Assembly: GCA_964057225.1 (NCBI GenBank)
Contig: OZ059899.1
Coordinates: forward strand, 10,726,001-10,790,000
Length of the DNA: 64,000 nt
Direction of reading: 5' to 3'
DNA from: Auanema rhodensis
Lineage: Eukaryota; Nematoda; Chromadorea; Rhabditida; Rhabditidae
The notes beneath the pieces were generated by a model. The model was not told the DNA's origin, did no database searches, and worked only from the letters and a program-made list of their open reading frames with translations. This document shows positions 48,692-62,178 of the stretch, piece by piece. Both the position numbers and the translations under genes were made by a program. Positions within the stretch are counted from its first letter, which is position 1. The number at the start of each line of letters is the position of its first letter.

Positions 48692-51144
48692 TCTTATGAA
48701 AAAAAACTAAGACAATTGTGATGAGAGCAATTAAGAGAAAAACTATGGAGCTGACATTACATTTTTCGACAATATCAGTAGATTCGAAATAATTGATATC
48801 CTGGAAACGTTATTCCTCTCCTTTTTTTATATCAAACGAGAGTTTTATGTAATCGTAGAGAAATCAGGATCAGTCTGTTCTGTTGGAGAACTGTAATACA
48901 TAAAAGTTCAATCTAATAGGCTTTTTATCGCAGTTAATGTACAAGTTTAAATTGGATATCTAACAATCTTTTTCATTTTATTACTTTTTGTTTGTTTTAA
49001 AGTAGGAAAAACTAGTTCTTTTCTTTTTAATTTCCATCCTAAATACTTTCGAATTCCAGAAAAATTTATAAGGCCTTGGTCAACTAAGATTTCAGAAACT
49101 CTTATGAAAAAAAACTAAGACAATTGTGATGAGAGAAATTAAAAGAAAAACTATGGAGCTGACATTACATTTTTCGACAATATCAGTAGAATCGAAATAA
49201 TTGATATCCTGGAAACGTTATTCCTCTCCTTTTTTTATATCAAACGAGAGTTTATTGTAATCGTAGAGAAATCAGGATCAGTCTGTTCTGTTGGAGAACT
49301 GTAAGACATAAAAGTTCAATCTAATAGGCTTTTTTCCGAAGTAAATGTACAAGTTTAAATTGGATATCTAACAATCTTTTTAATTTAACTTCTTTTTGTT
49401 TGTTTTAAAGTAGGAAAAATTAGTTCTTTTCTTTTTAATTTCCATCCTAAATGCTTTCGAATTCCAGGAAAATATATGAGGCCTTGGTCAACTAAGATTT
49501 CAAAAACTCTTATGAGAAAAAAAACTAAGACAATTGTGATGAGAGCAATTAAGAGAAAAACTATGGAGCTGACATTACATTTTTCGACAATATCAGTAGA
49601 TTCGAAATAATTAATATCCTGGAAACGTTATTCCTCTCCTTTTTTTATATCAAACGAGAGTTTAATATAATCGTAGAGAAATCAGGATCAGTCTGTTCTG
49701 TTGGAGAACTGTAAGATATAAAAGTTCAATCTAATAGGCTTTTTATTGAAGTAAATGTACAAGTTTAAATTGGATATCTAACAATCTTTTTCATTTTATT
49801 ACTTTTTGTTTGTTTTAAAGTAGGAAAAACTAGTTCTTTTCTTTTTAATTTCCATTCCAAATGCTTTCGAATTCCAGGAAAATATAAAAGGCCTTGTTCA
49901 ACTAAGATTCCAGAAACTCTTATGAGAAAAAAAACTAAGACAATTGTGATGAGAGCAATTAAGAGAAAAACTATGGAGCTGACATTACATTTTTTGACAA
50001 TATCAGTAGATTTGAAATAATTGATATCCTGGAAACGTTATTCCTCTCCTTTTTTTATATCAAACGAGAGTTTATTGTAATCGTAGAGAAATCAGGATCA
50101 GTCTGTTCTGTTGGAGAACTGTAAGACATAAAAGTTCAATCTAATAGGCTTTTTATTGAAGTAAATGTACAAGTTTAAATTGGATATCTAACAATCTTTT
50201 TCATTTTATTACTTTTTGTTTGTTTTAAAGTAGGAAAAACTAGTTCTTTTCTTTTTAATTTGCATTCCAAATGCTTTCGAATTCCAGGAAAATATAAAAG
50301 GCCTTGTTCAACTAAGATTTCAGAAACTCTTATGAGAAAAAAAACTAAGACAATTGTGATGAGAGCAATTAAGAGAAAAACTATGGAGCTGACATTACAT
50401 TTTTCGACAATATCACTAGATTCGATATCATTGATATCCTGGAAACGTTATTCCTCTTTTTTTTTATATCAAACGAGAGTTTTATGTAATCGTAGAGAAA
50501 TCAGGATCAGTCTGTTCTGTTGGAGAACTGTAAGATATAAAAGTTCAATCTAATAGGCTTTTTATTGAAGTAAATGTACAAGTTTAAATTGGATATCTAA
50601 CAATCTTTTTCATTTTATTACTTTTTGTTTGTTTTAAAGTAGGAAAAACTAGTTCTTTTCTTTCTGATTTCCATTCCAAATGCTTTCGAATTCCAGGAAA
50701 ATATATAAGGCCTTGGTCAACTAAGATTTCAGAAACTCTTATGAAAAAAAACTAAGACAATTGTGATGAGAGCAATTAAGAGAAAAACTATGGAGCTGAC
50801 ATTACATTTTTCGACAATATCACTAGATTCGAAATCATTGTTATCCTGGAAACGTTATTTCTCTCCTTTTTCTATATCAAACGGGAGTTTTATGTAATCG
50901 TAGAGAAATCAGGATCAGTCTGTTCTGTTGGAGAACTGTAATACATAAAAGTTCAATCTAATAGGCTTTTTATCGCAGTTAATGTACAAGTTTAAATTGG
51001 ATATCTAACAATCTTTTTCATTTTATTTCTTTTTGTTTGTTTTAAAGTAGGAAAAACTAGTTTTTTTCTTTCTGATTTCCATTCCAAATGCTTTCGAATT
51101 CCAGGAAAATATATAAGGCCTTGTTCAACTAAAATTTCAGAAAC
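48692..51144 (+). repeat. Monomers 120-125: partial repeat of the block plus a Z hybrid
   Basis: Monomers at 49100 and 49508 repeat those at 47874 and 48282, including the AATTTAACTTC variant near 48155 and 49383. The monomer at 50328 contains the longest open frame in the window (50260-50553, 97 codons). The monomer at 50737 switches from Z-type to ordinary sequence partway through. Confidence 0.83.
50737..51144 (+). repeat. Hybrid monomer: Z left part, ordinary right part
   Basis: Z markers run from TCGAAATCATTGTTATCC (about 50830) to AAACGGGAGTTTTATG (about 50895). The sequence then changes to ordinary GTAATCGTAG, GAAATCAGG, GAGAACTGTAATAC and GCAGTTAATG. The switch lies between about 50889 and 50901. 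Confidence 0.85.
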
Positions 51145-52371
51145 TCTTATGAGAAAAAAAACTAAGACAATTGTGATGAGAGAAATTACGAGACAACCTA
51201 TTGAGCTGACATTACATTTTTCGACAATATCACTAGATTCGATATCATTGATATCCTGGAAACGTTATTCCTCTTTTTTTTTATATCAAACGAGAGTTTA
51301 ATGTAATCGTAGAGAAATCAGGATCAGTCTGTTCTGTTGGAGAACTGTAAGATATAAAAGTTCAATCTAATAGGCTTTTTATTGAAGTAAATGTACAAGT
51401 TTAAATTGGATATCTAACAATCTTTTTCATTTTATTACTTTTTGTTTGTTTTAAAGTAGGAAAAACTAGTTCTTTTCTTTTTAATTTCCATCCTAAATAC
51501 TTTCGAATTCCAGAAAAATTTATAAGGCCTTGGTCAACTAAGATTTCAGAAACTCTTATGAAAAAAAACTAAGACAATTGTGATGAGAGAAATTAAAAGA
51601 AAAACTATGGAGCTGACATTACATTTTTCGACAATATCAGTAGAATCGAAATAATTGATATCCTGGAAACGTTATTCCTCTCCTTTTTTTATATCAAACG
51701 AGAGTTTATTGTAATCGTAGAGAAATCAGGATCAGTCTGTTCTGTTGGAGAACTGTAAGACATAAAAGTTCAATCTAATAGGCTTTTTTCCGAAGTAAAT
51801 GTACAAGTTTAAATTGGATATCTAACAATCTTTTTAATTTTACTTCTTTTTGTTTGTTTTAAAGTAGGAAAAATTAGTTCTTTTCTTTTTAATTTCCATC
51901 CTAAATGCTTTCGAATTCCAGGAAAATATATGAGGCCTTGGTCAACTAAGATTTCAAAAACTCTTATGAGAAAAAAAACTAAGACAATTGTGATGAGAGC
52001 AATTAAGAGAAAAACTATGGAGCTGACATTACATTTTTCGACAATATCAGTAGATTCGAAATAATTGATATCCTGGAAACGTTATTCCTCTCCTTTTTTT
52101 ATATCAAACGAGAGTTTAATATAATCGTAGAGAAATCAGGATCAGTCTGTTCTGTTGGGGAACTGTAAAACATAAAAGTTCAATCTAATAGGCTTTTTAT
52201 TGAAGTAAATGTACAAGTTTAAATTGGATATCTAACAATCTTTTTCATTTTATTACTTTTTGTTTGTTTTAAAGTAGGAAAAACTAGTTCTTTTCTTTTT
52301 AATTTCCATCCTAAATACTTTCGAATTCCAGAAAAATATATAAGGCCTTGGTCAACTAAGATTTCAGAAAC
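51145..52371 (+). repeat. Three-monomer block, second copy
   Basis: This matches the block 3680 bases upstream. Differences include ACAATTG for AAAATTG in the first monomer and AATTTTACTTC for AATTTAACTTC. The third monomer ends in TTGGGGAACTGTAAAAC, as in the blocks at 30.9, 35.8 and 39.1 kb, so the right edge of shared identity lies inside it. Confidence 0.85.
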
Positions 52372-54007
52372 TCTTATGAGAAAAAAAACTAAGACAATTG
52401 TGATGAGAGAAATTAAGAGAAAACCTATGGAGCTGACATTACATTTTTCTACTATATCACTAGATTCGATATCATTGATATCCTGGAAACGTTATTCCTC
52501 TACTTTTTTGTATCAAACGAGAGTTTAATGTAATCATAGAGAAATCAGGATCAGTCTGTTCTGTTGGAGAACTGTAAGACATAAAAGTTCAATCTAATAT
52601 TCTTTTCATCAAAGTAAATGTACAAGTTTAAATTGGATATCTAACAATCTTTTTCATTTTATTTCTTTTTGTTTGTTTTAAAGTAGGAAAAATTAGTTCT
52701 TTTATTCCTAGTTTGCATTCCAAATGCTTTCGAATTCCAGGAAAATATATAAGGCCTTGTTCAACTAAGATTTCAGAAACTCTTATGAGAAAAAAACTAA
52801 GACAATTGTGATGAGAGCAATTAAGAGAAAAACTATGGAGCTGACATTACATTTTTCGACAATATCAGTAGATTCGAAATAAATGATATCCTGGAAACGT
52901 TATTCCTCTCTTTTTTTCATATCAAACGAGAGTTTAATATAATCGTAGAGAAATCAGGATCAGTCTGTTCTGTTGGGGAACTGTAAAACATAAAAGTTCA
53001 ATCTAATAAGCTTTTTATTGAAGTAAATGTACAAGTTTAAATTGGATATCTAACAATCTTTTTCATTTTATTACTTTTTGTTTGTTTTAAAGTAGGAAAA
53101 ACTAGTTCTTTTCTTTTTAATTTCCATCCTAAATACTTTCGAATTCCAGAAAAATATATGAGGCCTTGGTCAACTAAGATTTCAGAAACTCTTATGAAAA
53201 AAAACTAAGACAATTGTGATGAGAGCAATTAAGAGAAAAACTATGGAGCTGACATTACATTTTTCGACAATATCAGTAGATTCGAAATAATTGATATCCT
53301 GGAAACGTTATTCCTTTCCTTTTTTTATATCAAACGAGAGTTTAATATAATCGTAGAGAAATCAGGATCAGTCTGTTCTGTTGGGGAACTGTAAAACATA
53401 AAAGTTCAATCTAATAGGCTTTTTATTGAAGTAAATGTACAAGTTTAAATTGGATATCTAACAATCTTTTTCATTTTATTACTTTTTGTTTGTTTTAAAG
53501 TAGGAAAAACTAGTTCTTTTCTTTTTAATTTCCATTCCAAATGCTTTCGAATTCCAGGAAAATATAAAAGGCCTTGTTCAACTAAGATTTCAGAAACTCT
53601 TATGAGAAAAAAAACTAAGACAATTGTGATGAGAGCAATTAAGAGAAAAACTATGGAGCTGACATTACATTTTTTGACAATATCAGTAGATTTGAAATAA
53701 TTGATATCCTGGAAACGTTATTCCTCTCCTTTTTTTATATCAAACGAGAGTTTTATGTAATCGTAGAGAAATCAGGATCAGTCTGTTCTGTTGGAGAACT
53801 GTAATACATAAAAGTTCAATCTAATAAGCTTTTTATCGCAGTTAATGTACAAGTTTAAATTGGATATCTAACAATCTTTTTCATTTTATTTCTTTTTGTT
53901 TGTTTTAAAGTAGGAAAAACTAGTTCTTTTCTTTCTGATTTCCATTCCAAATGCTTTCGAATTCCAGGAAAATATATAAGGCCTTGTTCAACTAAAATTT
54001 CAGAAAC
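52372..54007 (+). repeat. Monomers 129-132: fragment related to the 36-42 kb eight-monomer unit
   Basis: The monomer at 52372 has TCTACTATATCAC and CTAATATTCTTTTC. The next one (52781) has GAAATAAATG. This is the same order as at 36005/36414. The monomer at 53190 resembles the one at 35597 (ATATATGAGG before it, TTTAATATAATCG, TTGGGG). The monomer at 53598 carries TTTTTTGACA and GCAGTTAATG. A fragment of the unit therefore lies about 10 kb from its tandem copies. Confidence 0.78.
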
Positions 54008-56456
54008 TCTTATGAGAAAAAAAACTAAGAAAATTGTGATGAGAGAAATTAAGAGAAAACCTATTGAGCTGACATTACATTTTTCGACAATATCACTAGA
54101 TTCGATATCATTGATATCCTGGAAACGTTATTCCTCTTTTTTTTTATATCAAACGAGAGTTTAATGTAATCGTAGAGAAATCAGGATCAGTCTGTTCTGT
54201 TGGAGAACTGTAAGATATAAAAGTTCAATCTAATAGGCTTTTTATTGAAGTAAATGTACAAGTTTAAATTGGATATCTAACAATCTTTTTCATTTTATTA
54301 CTTTTTGTTTGTTTTAAAGTAGGAAAAACTAGTTCTTTTCTTTTTAATTTCCATCCTAAATACTTTCGAATTTAAGAAAAATATATAAGGCCTTGGTCAA
54401 CTAAGATTTCAGAAACTCTTATGAAAAAAAACTAAGACAATTGTGATAAGAGCAATTAAGAGAAAAACTATGGAGCTGACATTACATTTTTCGACAATAT
54501 CAGTAGAATCGAAACAATTGATATCCTGGAAACGTTATTCCTCTCTTTTTTTATATCAAACGAGAGTTTAATGTAATCATAGAGAAATCAGGATCAGTCT
54601 GTTCTGTTGGAGAACTGTAAGACATAAAAGTTCAATCTAATAGGTTTTTTATCGAAGTAAATGTACAAGTTTAAATTGGATATCTAACAATCTTTTTCAT
54701 TTTATTTCTTTTTGTTTGTTTAAAAGTAGGAAAAATTAGTTCTTTTCTTTTTAATTTCCATCCTAAATGCTTTCGAATTCCAGGAAAATATATGAGGCCT
54801 TGGTCAACTAAGATTTAAAAAACTCTTATGAGAAAAAAAAACTAAGAAAATTGTGATGAGAGAAATTAAGAGAAAACCTATTGAGCTAACATTACATTTT
54901 TCGACAATATCACTAGATTCGATATCATTGATATCCTGGAAACGTTATTCCTCTACTTTTTTATATCAAACGAGAGTTTAATGTAATCATAGAGAAATCA
55001 GGATCAGTCTGTTCTGTTGGAGAACTGTAAGACATAAAAGTTCAATCTAATATTCTTTTCATCAAAGTAAATGTACAAGTTTAAATTGGATATCTAACAA
55101 TCTTTTTCATTTTATTTCTTTTTGTTTGTTTTAAAGTAGGAAAAATTAGTTCTTTTATTCCTAGTTTGCATTCCAAATGCTTTCGAATTCCAGGAAAATA
55201 TATAAGGCCTTGTTCAACTAAGGTTTCAGAAACTCTTATGAGAAAAAAAACTAAGACAATTGTGATGAGAGCAGTTAAGAGAAAAACTATGGAGCTGACA
55301 TTACATTTTTCGACAATATCAGTAGATTCGAAATAAATGATATCCTGGAAACGTTATTCCTCTCTTTTTTTATATCAAACGAGAGTTTAATGTAATCATA
55401 GAGAAATCAGGATCAGTCTGTTCTGTTGGAGAACTGTAAGACATAAAAGTTCAATCTAATAGGTTTTTTATCGAAGTAAATGTACAAGTTTAAATTGGAT
55501 ATCTAACAATCTTTTTCATTTTATTTCTTTTTGTTTGTTTAAAAGTAGGAAAAATTAGTTCTTTTATTCCTAATTTGCATTCCAAATGCTTTCGAATTCC
55601 AGAAAAATATATAAGGCCTTGGTCAACTAAGATTTCAGAAACTCTTATGAAAAAAAACTAAGACAATTGTGATGAGAGAAATTAAGAGAAAACCTATGGA
55701 GCTGACATTACATTTTTCTACAATATCACTAGATTCGATATCATTGATATCCTGGAAACGTTATTCCTCTACTTTTTTATATCAAACGAGAGTTTAATGT
55801 AATCATAGAGAAATCAGGATCAGTCTGTTCTGTTGGAGAACTGTAAGACATAAAAGTTCAATCTAATAGGTTTTTTATCAAAGTAAATGTACAAGTTTAA
55901 ATTGGATATCTAACAATCTTTTTCATTTTATTTCTTTTTGTTTGTTTTAAAGTAGGAAAAATTAGTTCTTTTATTCCTAATTTGCATTCCAAATGCTTTC
56001 GAATTCCAGAAAAATATATAAGGCCTTGGTCAACTAAGATTTCAGAAACTCTTATGAAAAAAAACTAAGACAATTGTGATGAGAGAAATTAAGAGAAAAC
56101 CTATGGAGCTGACATTACATTTTTCTACAATATCACTAGATTCGATATCATTGATATCCTGGAAACGTTATTCCTCTACTTTTTTATATCAAACAAGAGT
56201 TTAATGTAATCATAGAGAAATCAGGATCAGTCTGTTCTGTTGGAGAACTGTAAGACATAAAAGTTCAATCTAATAGGTTTTTTATCGAAGTAAATGTACA
56301 AGTTTAAATTGGATATCTAACAATCTTTTTCATTTTATTTCTTTTTGTTTGTTTTAAAGTAGGAAAAATTAGTTCTTTTATTCCTAATTCGCATTCCAAA
56401 TGCTTTCGAATTCCAGGAAAATATATAAGGCCTTGTTCAACTAAAATTTCAGAAAC

Positions 56457-56866
56457 TCTTATGAGAAAAAAAACTAAGACAATTGTGATGAGAGAAATTA
56501 AGAGAAAACCTATGGAGCTGACATTACATTTTTCGACAATATCACTAGATTCGAAATCATTGTTATCCTGGAAACGTTATTTCTCTCCTTTTTCTATATC
56601 AAACGGGAGTTTTATGTAATTGTAGAGAAATCAAGATCAGTCTGTTCTGTTGGAGTACTGTAAGACAGAAAATCTCAATCTAATAGGCTCTTTATCAATG
56701 TTAATGTATGAGTTTAAATTGGATATCTAACAATCTTTTTCATTTTATTTCTTATTGTTTGTTTTAAAGTAGGAAAAACTAGTTCTTTTCTTTTTAATTT
56801 CCATCCTAAATACTTTCGAATTCCAGAAAAATATATAAGGCCTTGGTCAACTAAGATTTCAGAAAC
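56457..56866 (+). repeat. Divergent Z-subtype monomer, copy 2
   Basis: It has the same linked set as the copy at 45420, with GAAAATCTC for GAAAATTTC. It is followed directly by a Z hybrid monomer, so Z sequence here covers most of two adjacent monomers. Confidence 0.87.
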
Positions 56867-57274
56867 TCTTATGAAAAAAAACTAAGACAATTGTGATGAG
56901 AGAAATTAAGAGAAAACCTATGGAGCTGACATTACATTTTTCGACAATATCACTAGATTCGAAATCATTGTTATCCTGGAAACGTTATTTCTCTCCTTTT
57001 TCTATATCAAACGGGAGTTTTATGTAATTGTAGAGAAATCAAGATCAGTCTGTTCTGTTGGAGTACTGTAAGACATAAAAGTTCAATCTAATAGGTTTTT
57101 TATCGAAGTAAATGTACAAGTTTAAATTGGATATCTAACAATCTTTTTCATTTTATTTCTTTTTGTTTGTTTTAAAGTAGGAAAAATTAGTTCTTTTATT
57201 CCTAGTTTGCATTCCAAATGCTTTCGAATTCCAGGAAAATATATAAGGCCTTGTTCAACTAAGATTTCAGAAAC
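56867..57274 (+). repeat. Hybrid monomer: longer Z tract, then ordinary sequence
   Basis: Z markers continue through GTAATTGTAG, AAATCAAGATC and GGAGTACTG. The next segment is the ordinary CATAAAAGTTC and GGTTTTTTATCGAAG. The switch lies between about 57065 and 57077, roughly 175 bases further right in the monomer than in the hybrid at 50737. Confidence 0.85.
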
Positions 57275-57683
57275 TCTTATGAGAAAAAAACTAAGACAAT
57301 TGTGATGAGAGCAATTAAGAGAAAAACTATGGAGCTGACATTACATTTTTCGACAATATCAGTAGATTCGAAATAAATGATATCCTGGAAACGTTATTCC
57401 TCTCTTTTTTTTATATCAAACGAGAGTTTCATGTAATCATAGAGAAATCAGGATCAGTCTGTTCTGTTGGAGAACTGTAAGACATAAAAGTTCAATCTAA
57501 TAGGTTTTTTATCAAAGTAAATGTACAAGTTTAAATTGGATATCTAACAATCTTTTTCATTTTATTTCTTTTTGTTTGTTTTAAAGTAGGATAAATTAGT
57601 TCTTTTATTCCTAGTTTGCATTCCAAATGCTTTCGAATTCCAGGAAAATATATAAGGCCTTGTTCAACTAAGGTTTCAGAAAC

Positions 57684-60600
57684 TCTTATGAGAAAAAAAA
57701 CTAAGACAATTGTGATGAGAGCAGTTAAGAGAAAAACTATGGAGCTGACATTACATTTTTCGACAATATCAGTAGATTCGAAATAAATGATATCCTGGAA
57801 ACGTTATTCCTCTCTTTTTTTATATCAAACGAGAGTTTAATGTAATCATAGAGAAATCAGGATCAGTCTGTTCTGTTGGAGAACTGTAAGACATAAAAGT
57901 TCAATCTAATAGGTTTTTTATCGAAGTAAATGTACAAGTTTAAATTGGATATCTAACAATCTTTTTCATTTTATTTCTTTTTGTTTGTTTTAAAGTAGGA
58001 AAAATTAGTTCTTTTATTCCTAATTTGCATTCCAAATGCTTTCGAATTCCAGGAAAATATAAAAGGCCTTGTTCAACTAAGATTTCAGAAACTCTTATGA
58101 GAAAAAAAACTAAGACAATTGTGATGAGAGAGATAAAGAGAAAACCTATGGAGCTGACATTACATTTTTCGACAATATCACTAGATTCGAAATCATTGTT
58201 ATCCTGGAAACGTTATTTCTCTCCTTTTTCTATATCAAACGGGAGTTTTATGTAATTGTAGAGAAATCAAGATCAGTCTGTTCTGTTGGAGTACTGTAAG
58301 ACAGAAAATTTCAATCTAATAGGCTCTTTATCAATGTTAATGTATGAGTTTAAATTGGATATCTAACAATCTTTTTCATTTTATTTCTTATTGTTTGTTT
58401 TAAAGTAGGAAAAACTAGTTCTTTTCTTTTTAATTTCCATCCTAAATACTTTCGAATTCCAGAAAAATATATAAGGCCTTGGTCAACTAAGATTTCAGAA
58501 ACTCTTATGAAAAAAAACTAAGACAATTGTGATGAGAGAAATTAAGAGAAAACCTATCGAGCTGACATTACATTTTTCTACTATATCACTAGATTCGATA
58601 TCATTGATATCCTGGAAACGTTATTCCTCTACTTTTTTATATCAAACGAGAGTTTAATGTAATCATAGAGAAATCAGGATCAGTCTGTTCTGTTGGAGAA
58701 CTGTAAGACATAAAAGTTCAATCTAATATTCTTTTCATCAAAGTAAATGTACAAGTTTAAATTGGATATCTAACAATCTTTTTCATTTTATTTCTTTTTG
58801 TTTGTTTTAAAGTAGGAAAAATTAGTTCTTTTATTCCTAGTTTGCATTCCAAATGCTTTCGAATTCCAGGAAAATATATAAGGCCTTGTTCAACTAAGAT
58901 TTCAGAAACTCTTATGAGAAAAAAACTAAGACAATTGTGATGAGAGCAATTAAGAGAAAAACTATGGAGCTGACATTACATTTTTCGACAATATCAGTAG
59001 ATTCGAAATAAATGATATCCTGGAAACGTTATTCCTCTCTTTTTTTTATATCAAACGAGAGTTTCATGTAATCGTAGAGAAATCAGGATCAGTCTGTTCT
59101 GTTGGAGAACTGTAAGACATAAAAGTTCAATCTAATAGGCTTTTTATTGAAGTAAATGTACAAGTTTAAATTGGATATCTAACAATCTTTTTCATTTTAT
59201 TACTTTTTGTTTGTTTTAAAGTAGGAAAAACTAGTTCTTTTCTTTTTAATTTGCATTCCAAATGCTTTCGAATTCCAGGAAAATATAAAAGGCCTTGTTC
59301 AACTAAGATTTCAGAAACTCTTATGAGAAAAAAAACTAAGACAATTGTGATGAGAGCAATTAAGAGAAAAACTATGGAGCTGACATTACATTTTTTGACA
59401 ATATCAGTAGATTTGAAATAATTGATATCCTGGAAACGTTATTCCTCTCCTTTTTTTATATCAAACGAGAGTTTTATGTAATCGTAGAGAAATCAGGATC
59501 AGTCTGTTCTGTTGGAGAACTGTAATACATAAAAGTTCAATCTAATAGGCTTTTTATCGCAGTTAATGTACAAGTTTAAATTGGATATCTAACAATCTTT
59601 TTCATTTTATTTCTTTTTGTTTGTTTTAAAGTAGGAAAAACTAGTTCTTTTCTTTCTGATTTCCATTCCAAATGCTTTCGAATTCCAGGAAAATATATAA
59701 GGCCTTGTTCAACTAAAATTTCAGAAACTCTTATGAGAAAAAAAACTAAGAAAATTGTGATGAGAGAAATTAAGAGAAAACCTATTGAGCTGACATTACA
59801 TTTTTCGACAATATCACTAGATTCGATATCATTGATATCCTGAAAACGTTATTCCTCTTTTTTTTTATATCAAACGAGAGTTTAATGTAATCGTAGAGAA
59901 ATCAGGATCAGTCTGTTCTGTTGGAGAACTGTAATACATAAAAGTTCAATCTAATAGGCTTTTTATCGCAGTTAATGTACAAGTTTAAATTGGATATCTA
60001 ACAATCTTTTTCAATTTATTTCTTTTTGTTTGTTTTAAAGTAGGAAAAACTAGTTCTTTTCTTTCTGATTTCCATTCCAAATGCTTTCGAATTCCAGGAA
60101 AATATATAAGGCCTTGTTCAACTAAAATTTCAGAAACTCTTATGAGAAAAAAAACTAAGAAAATTGTGATGAGAGAAATTAAGAGAAAACCTATTGAGCT
60201 GACATTACATTTTTCGACAATATCACTAGATTCGATATCATTGATATCCTGAAAACGTTATTCCTCTTTTTTTTTATATCAAACGAGAGTTTAATGTAAT
60301 CGTAGAGAAATCAGGATCAGTCTGTTCTGTTGGAGAACTGTAAGATATAAAAGTTCAATCTAATAGGCTTTTTATTGAAGTAAATGTACAAGTTTAAATT
60401 GGATATCTAACAATCTTTTTCATTTTATTACTTTTTGTTTGTTTTAAAGTAGGAAAAACTAGTTCTTTTCTTTTTAATTTCCATCCTAAATACTTTCGAA
60501 TTCCAGAAAAATATATAAGGCCTTGGTCAACTAAGATTTCAGAAACTCTTATGAAAAAAAACTAAGACAATTGTGATGAGAGAAATTAAGAGAAAACCTA

Positions 60601-62178
60601 TTGAGCTGACATTACATTTTTCGACAATATCACTAGATTCGATATCATTGATATCCTGGAAACGTTATTCCTCTCCTTTTTTTATATCAAACGAGAGTTT
60701 ATTGTAATCGTAGAGAAATCAGGATCAGTCTGTTCTGTTGGAGAACTGTAAAACATAAAAGTTCAATCTAATAGGCTTTTTTCCGAAGTAAATGTACAAG
60801 TTTAAATTGGATATCTAACAATCTTTTTCATTTTATTTCTTTTTGTTTGTTTTAAAGTAGGAAAAATTAGTTCTTTTCTTTTTAATTTCCATCCTAAATG
60901 CTTTCGAATTCCAGGAAAATATATGAGGCCTTGGTCAACTAAGATTTCAAAAACTCTTATGAGAAAAAAAACTAAGAAAATTGTGATGAGAGAAATTAAG
61001 AGAAAACCTATTGAGCTGACATTACATTTTTCGACAATATCACTAGATTCGATATCATTGATATCCTGGAAACGTTATTCTTCTTTTTTTTATATCAAAC
61101 GAGAGTTTAATGTAATCGTAGAGAAATCAGGATCAGTCTGTTCTGTTGGAGAACTGTAAGACATAAAAGTTCAATCTAATAGGCTTTTTATTGAAGTAAA
61201 TGTACAAGTTTAAATTGGATATCTAACAATCTTTTTCATTTTATTACTTTTTGTTTGTTTTAAAGTAGGAAAAACTAGTTCTTTTCTTTTTAATTTCCAT
61301 CCTAAATACTTTCGAATTCCAGAAAAATATATAAGGCCTTGGTCAACTAAGATTTCAGAAACTCTTATGAAAAAAAACTAAGACAATTGTGATAAGAGCA
61401 ATTAAGAGAAAAACTATGGAGCTGACATTACATTTTTCGACAATATCAGTAGAATCGAAATAATTGATATCCTGGAAACGTTATTCCTCTCCTTTTTTTA
61501 TATCAAACGAGAGTTTATTGTAATCGTAGAGAAATCAGGATCAGTCTGTTCTGTTGGAGAACTGTAAAACATAAAAGTTCAATCTAATAGGCTTTTTTCC
61601 GAAGTAAATGTACAAGTTTAAATTGGATATCTAACAATCTTTTTCATTTTATTTCTTTTTGTTTGTTTTAAAGTAGGAAAAATTAGTTCTTTTCTTTTTA
61701 ATTTCCATCCTAAATGCTTTCGAATTCCAGGAAAATATATGAGGCCTTGGTCAACTAAGATTTCAAAAACTCTTATGAGAAAAAAAACTAAGAAAATTGT
61801 GATGAGAGAAATTAAGAGAAAACCTATTGAGCTGACATTACATTTTTCGACAATATCACTAGATTCGATATCATTGATATCCTGGAAACGTTATTCTTCT
61901 TTTTTTTATATCAAACGAGAGTTTAATGTAATCGTAGAGAAATCAGGATCAGTCTGTTCTGTTGGAGAACTGTAAGACATAAAAGTTCAATCTAATAGGC
62001 TTTTTATTGAAGTAAATGTACAAGTTTAAATTGGATATCTAACAATCTTTTTCATTTTATTTCTTTTTGTTTGTTTTAAAGTAGGAAAAATTAGTTCTTT
62101 TATTCCTAGTTTGCATTCCAAATGCTTTCGAATTCCAGGAAAATATATAAGGCCTTGTTCAACTAAGGTTTCAGAAAC
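57684..62178 (+). repeat. Eleven-monomer period, first copy (monomers 142-152)
   Basis: Its first three monomers (57684 with GAGCAGTTAAG, 58093 Z type, 58503 with TCTACTATATCAC) reappear 4495 bases downstream. It contains two nearly identical GCAGTTAATG/CTGATTTCC monomer junctions (around 59729 and 60138). It also contains a two-monomer duplication with offset about 816, seen in GGCTTTTTTCCG at 60774 and 61589 and in the open frames starting at 60923 and 61739. Confidence 0.86.
58093..58502 (+). repeat. Divergent Z-subtype monomer, copy 3
   Basis: This is a full Z set with GAGAGATAAAG in its left part. It pairs with the copy 4495 bases downstream, whose left part reads GAGAGATTAAG. Both have an open frame of 76 codons that reaches into the preceding monomer. 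Confidence 0.87.

Larger units (their letters stand above)
54008..57683 (+). repeat. Monomers 133-141: mixed block with a single-monomer duplication and adjacent Z copies
   Basis: Monomers at 55643 and 56050 are nearly identical (CCTATGGAG, TCTACAATATCAC). The monomers at 56457 and 56867 are, respectively, a complete Z copy and a Z-to-ordinary hybrid. The monomer at 54417 follows TTCGAATTTAAG, which breaks the TTCCAGGAA dyad. The monomer at 55234 (AAGGTTTCAG, GAGCAGTTAAG) recurs at 57684 and 62179. No gene is seen. Confidence 0.8.
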
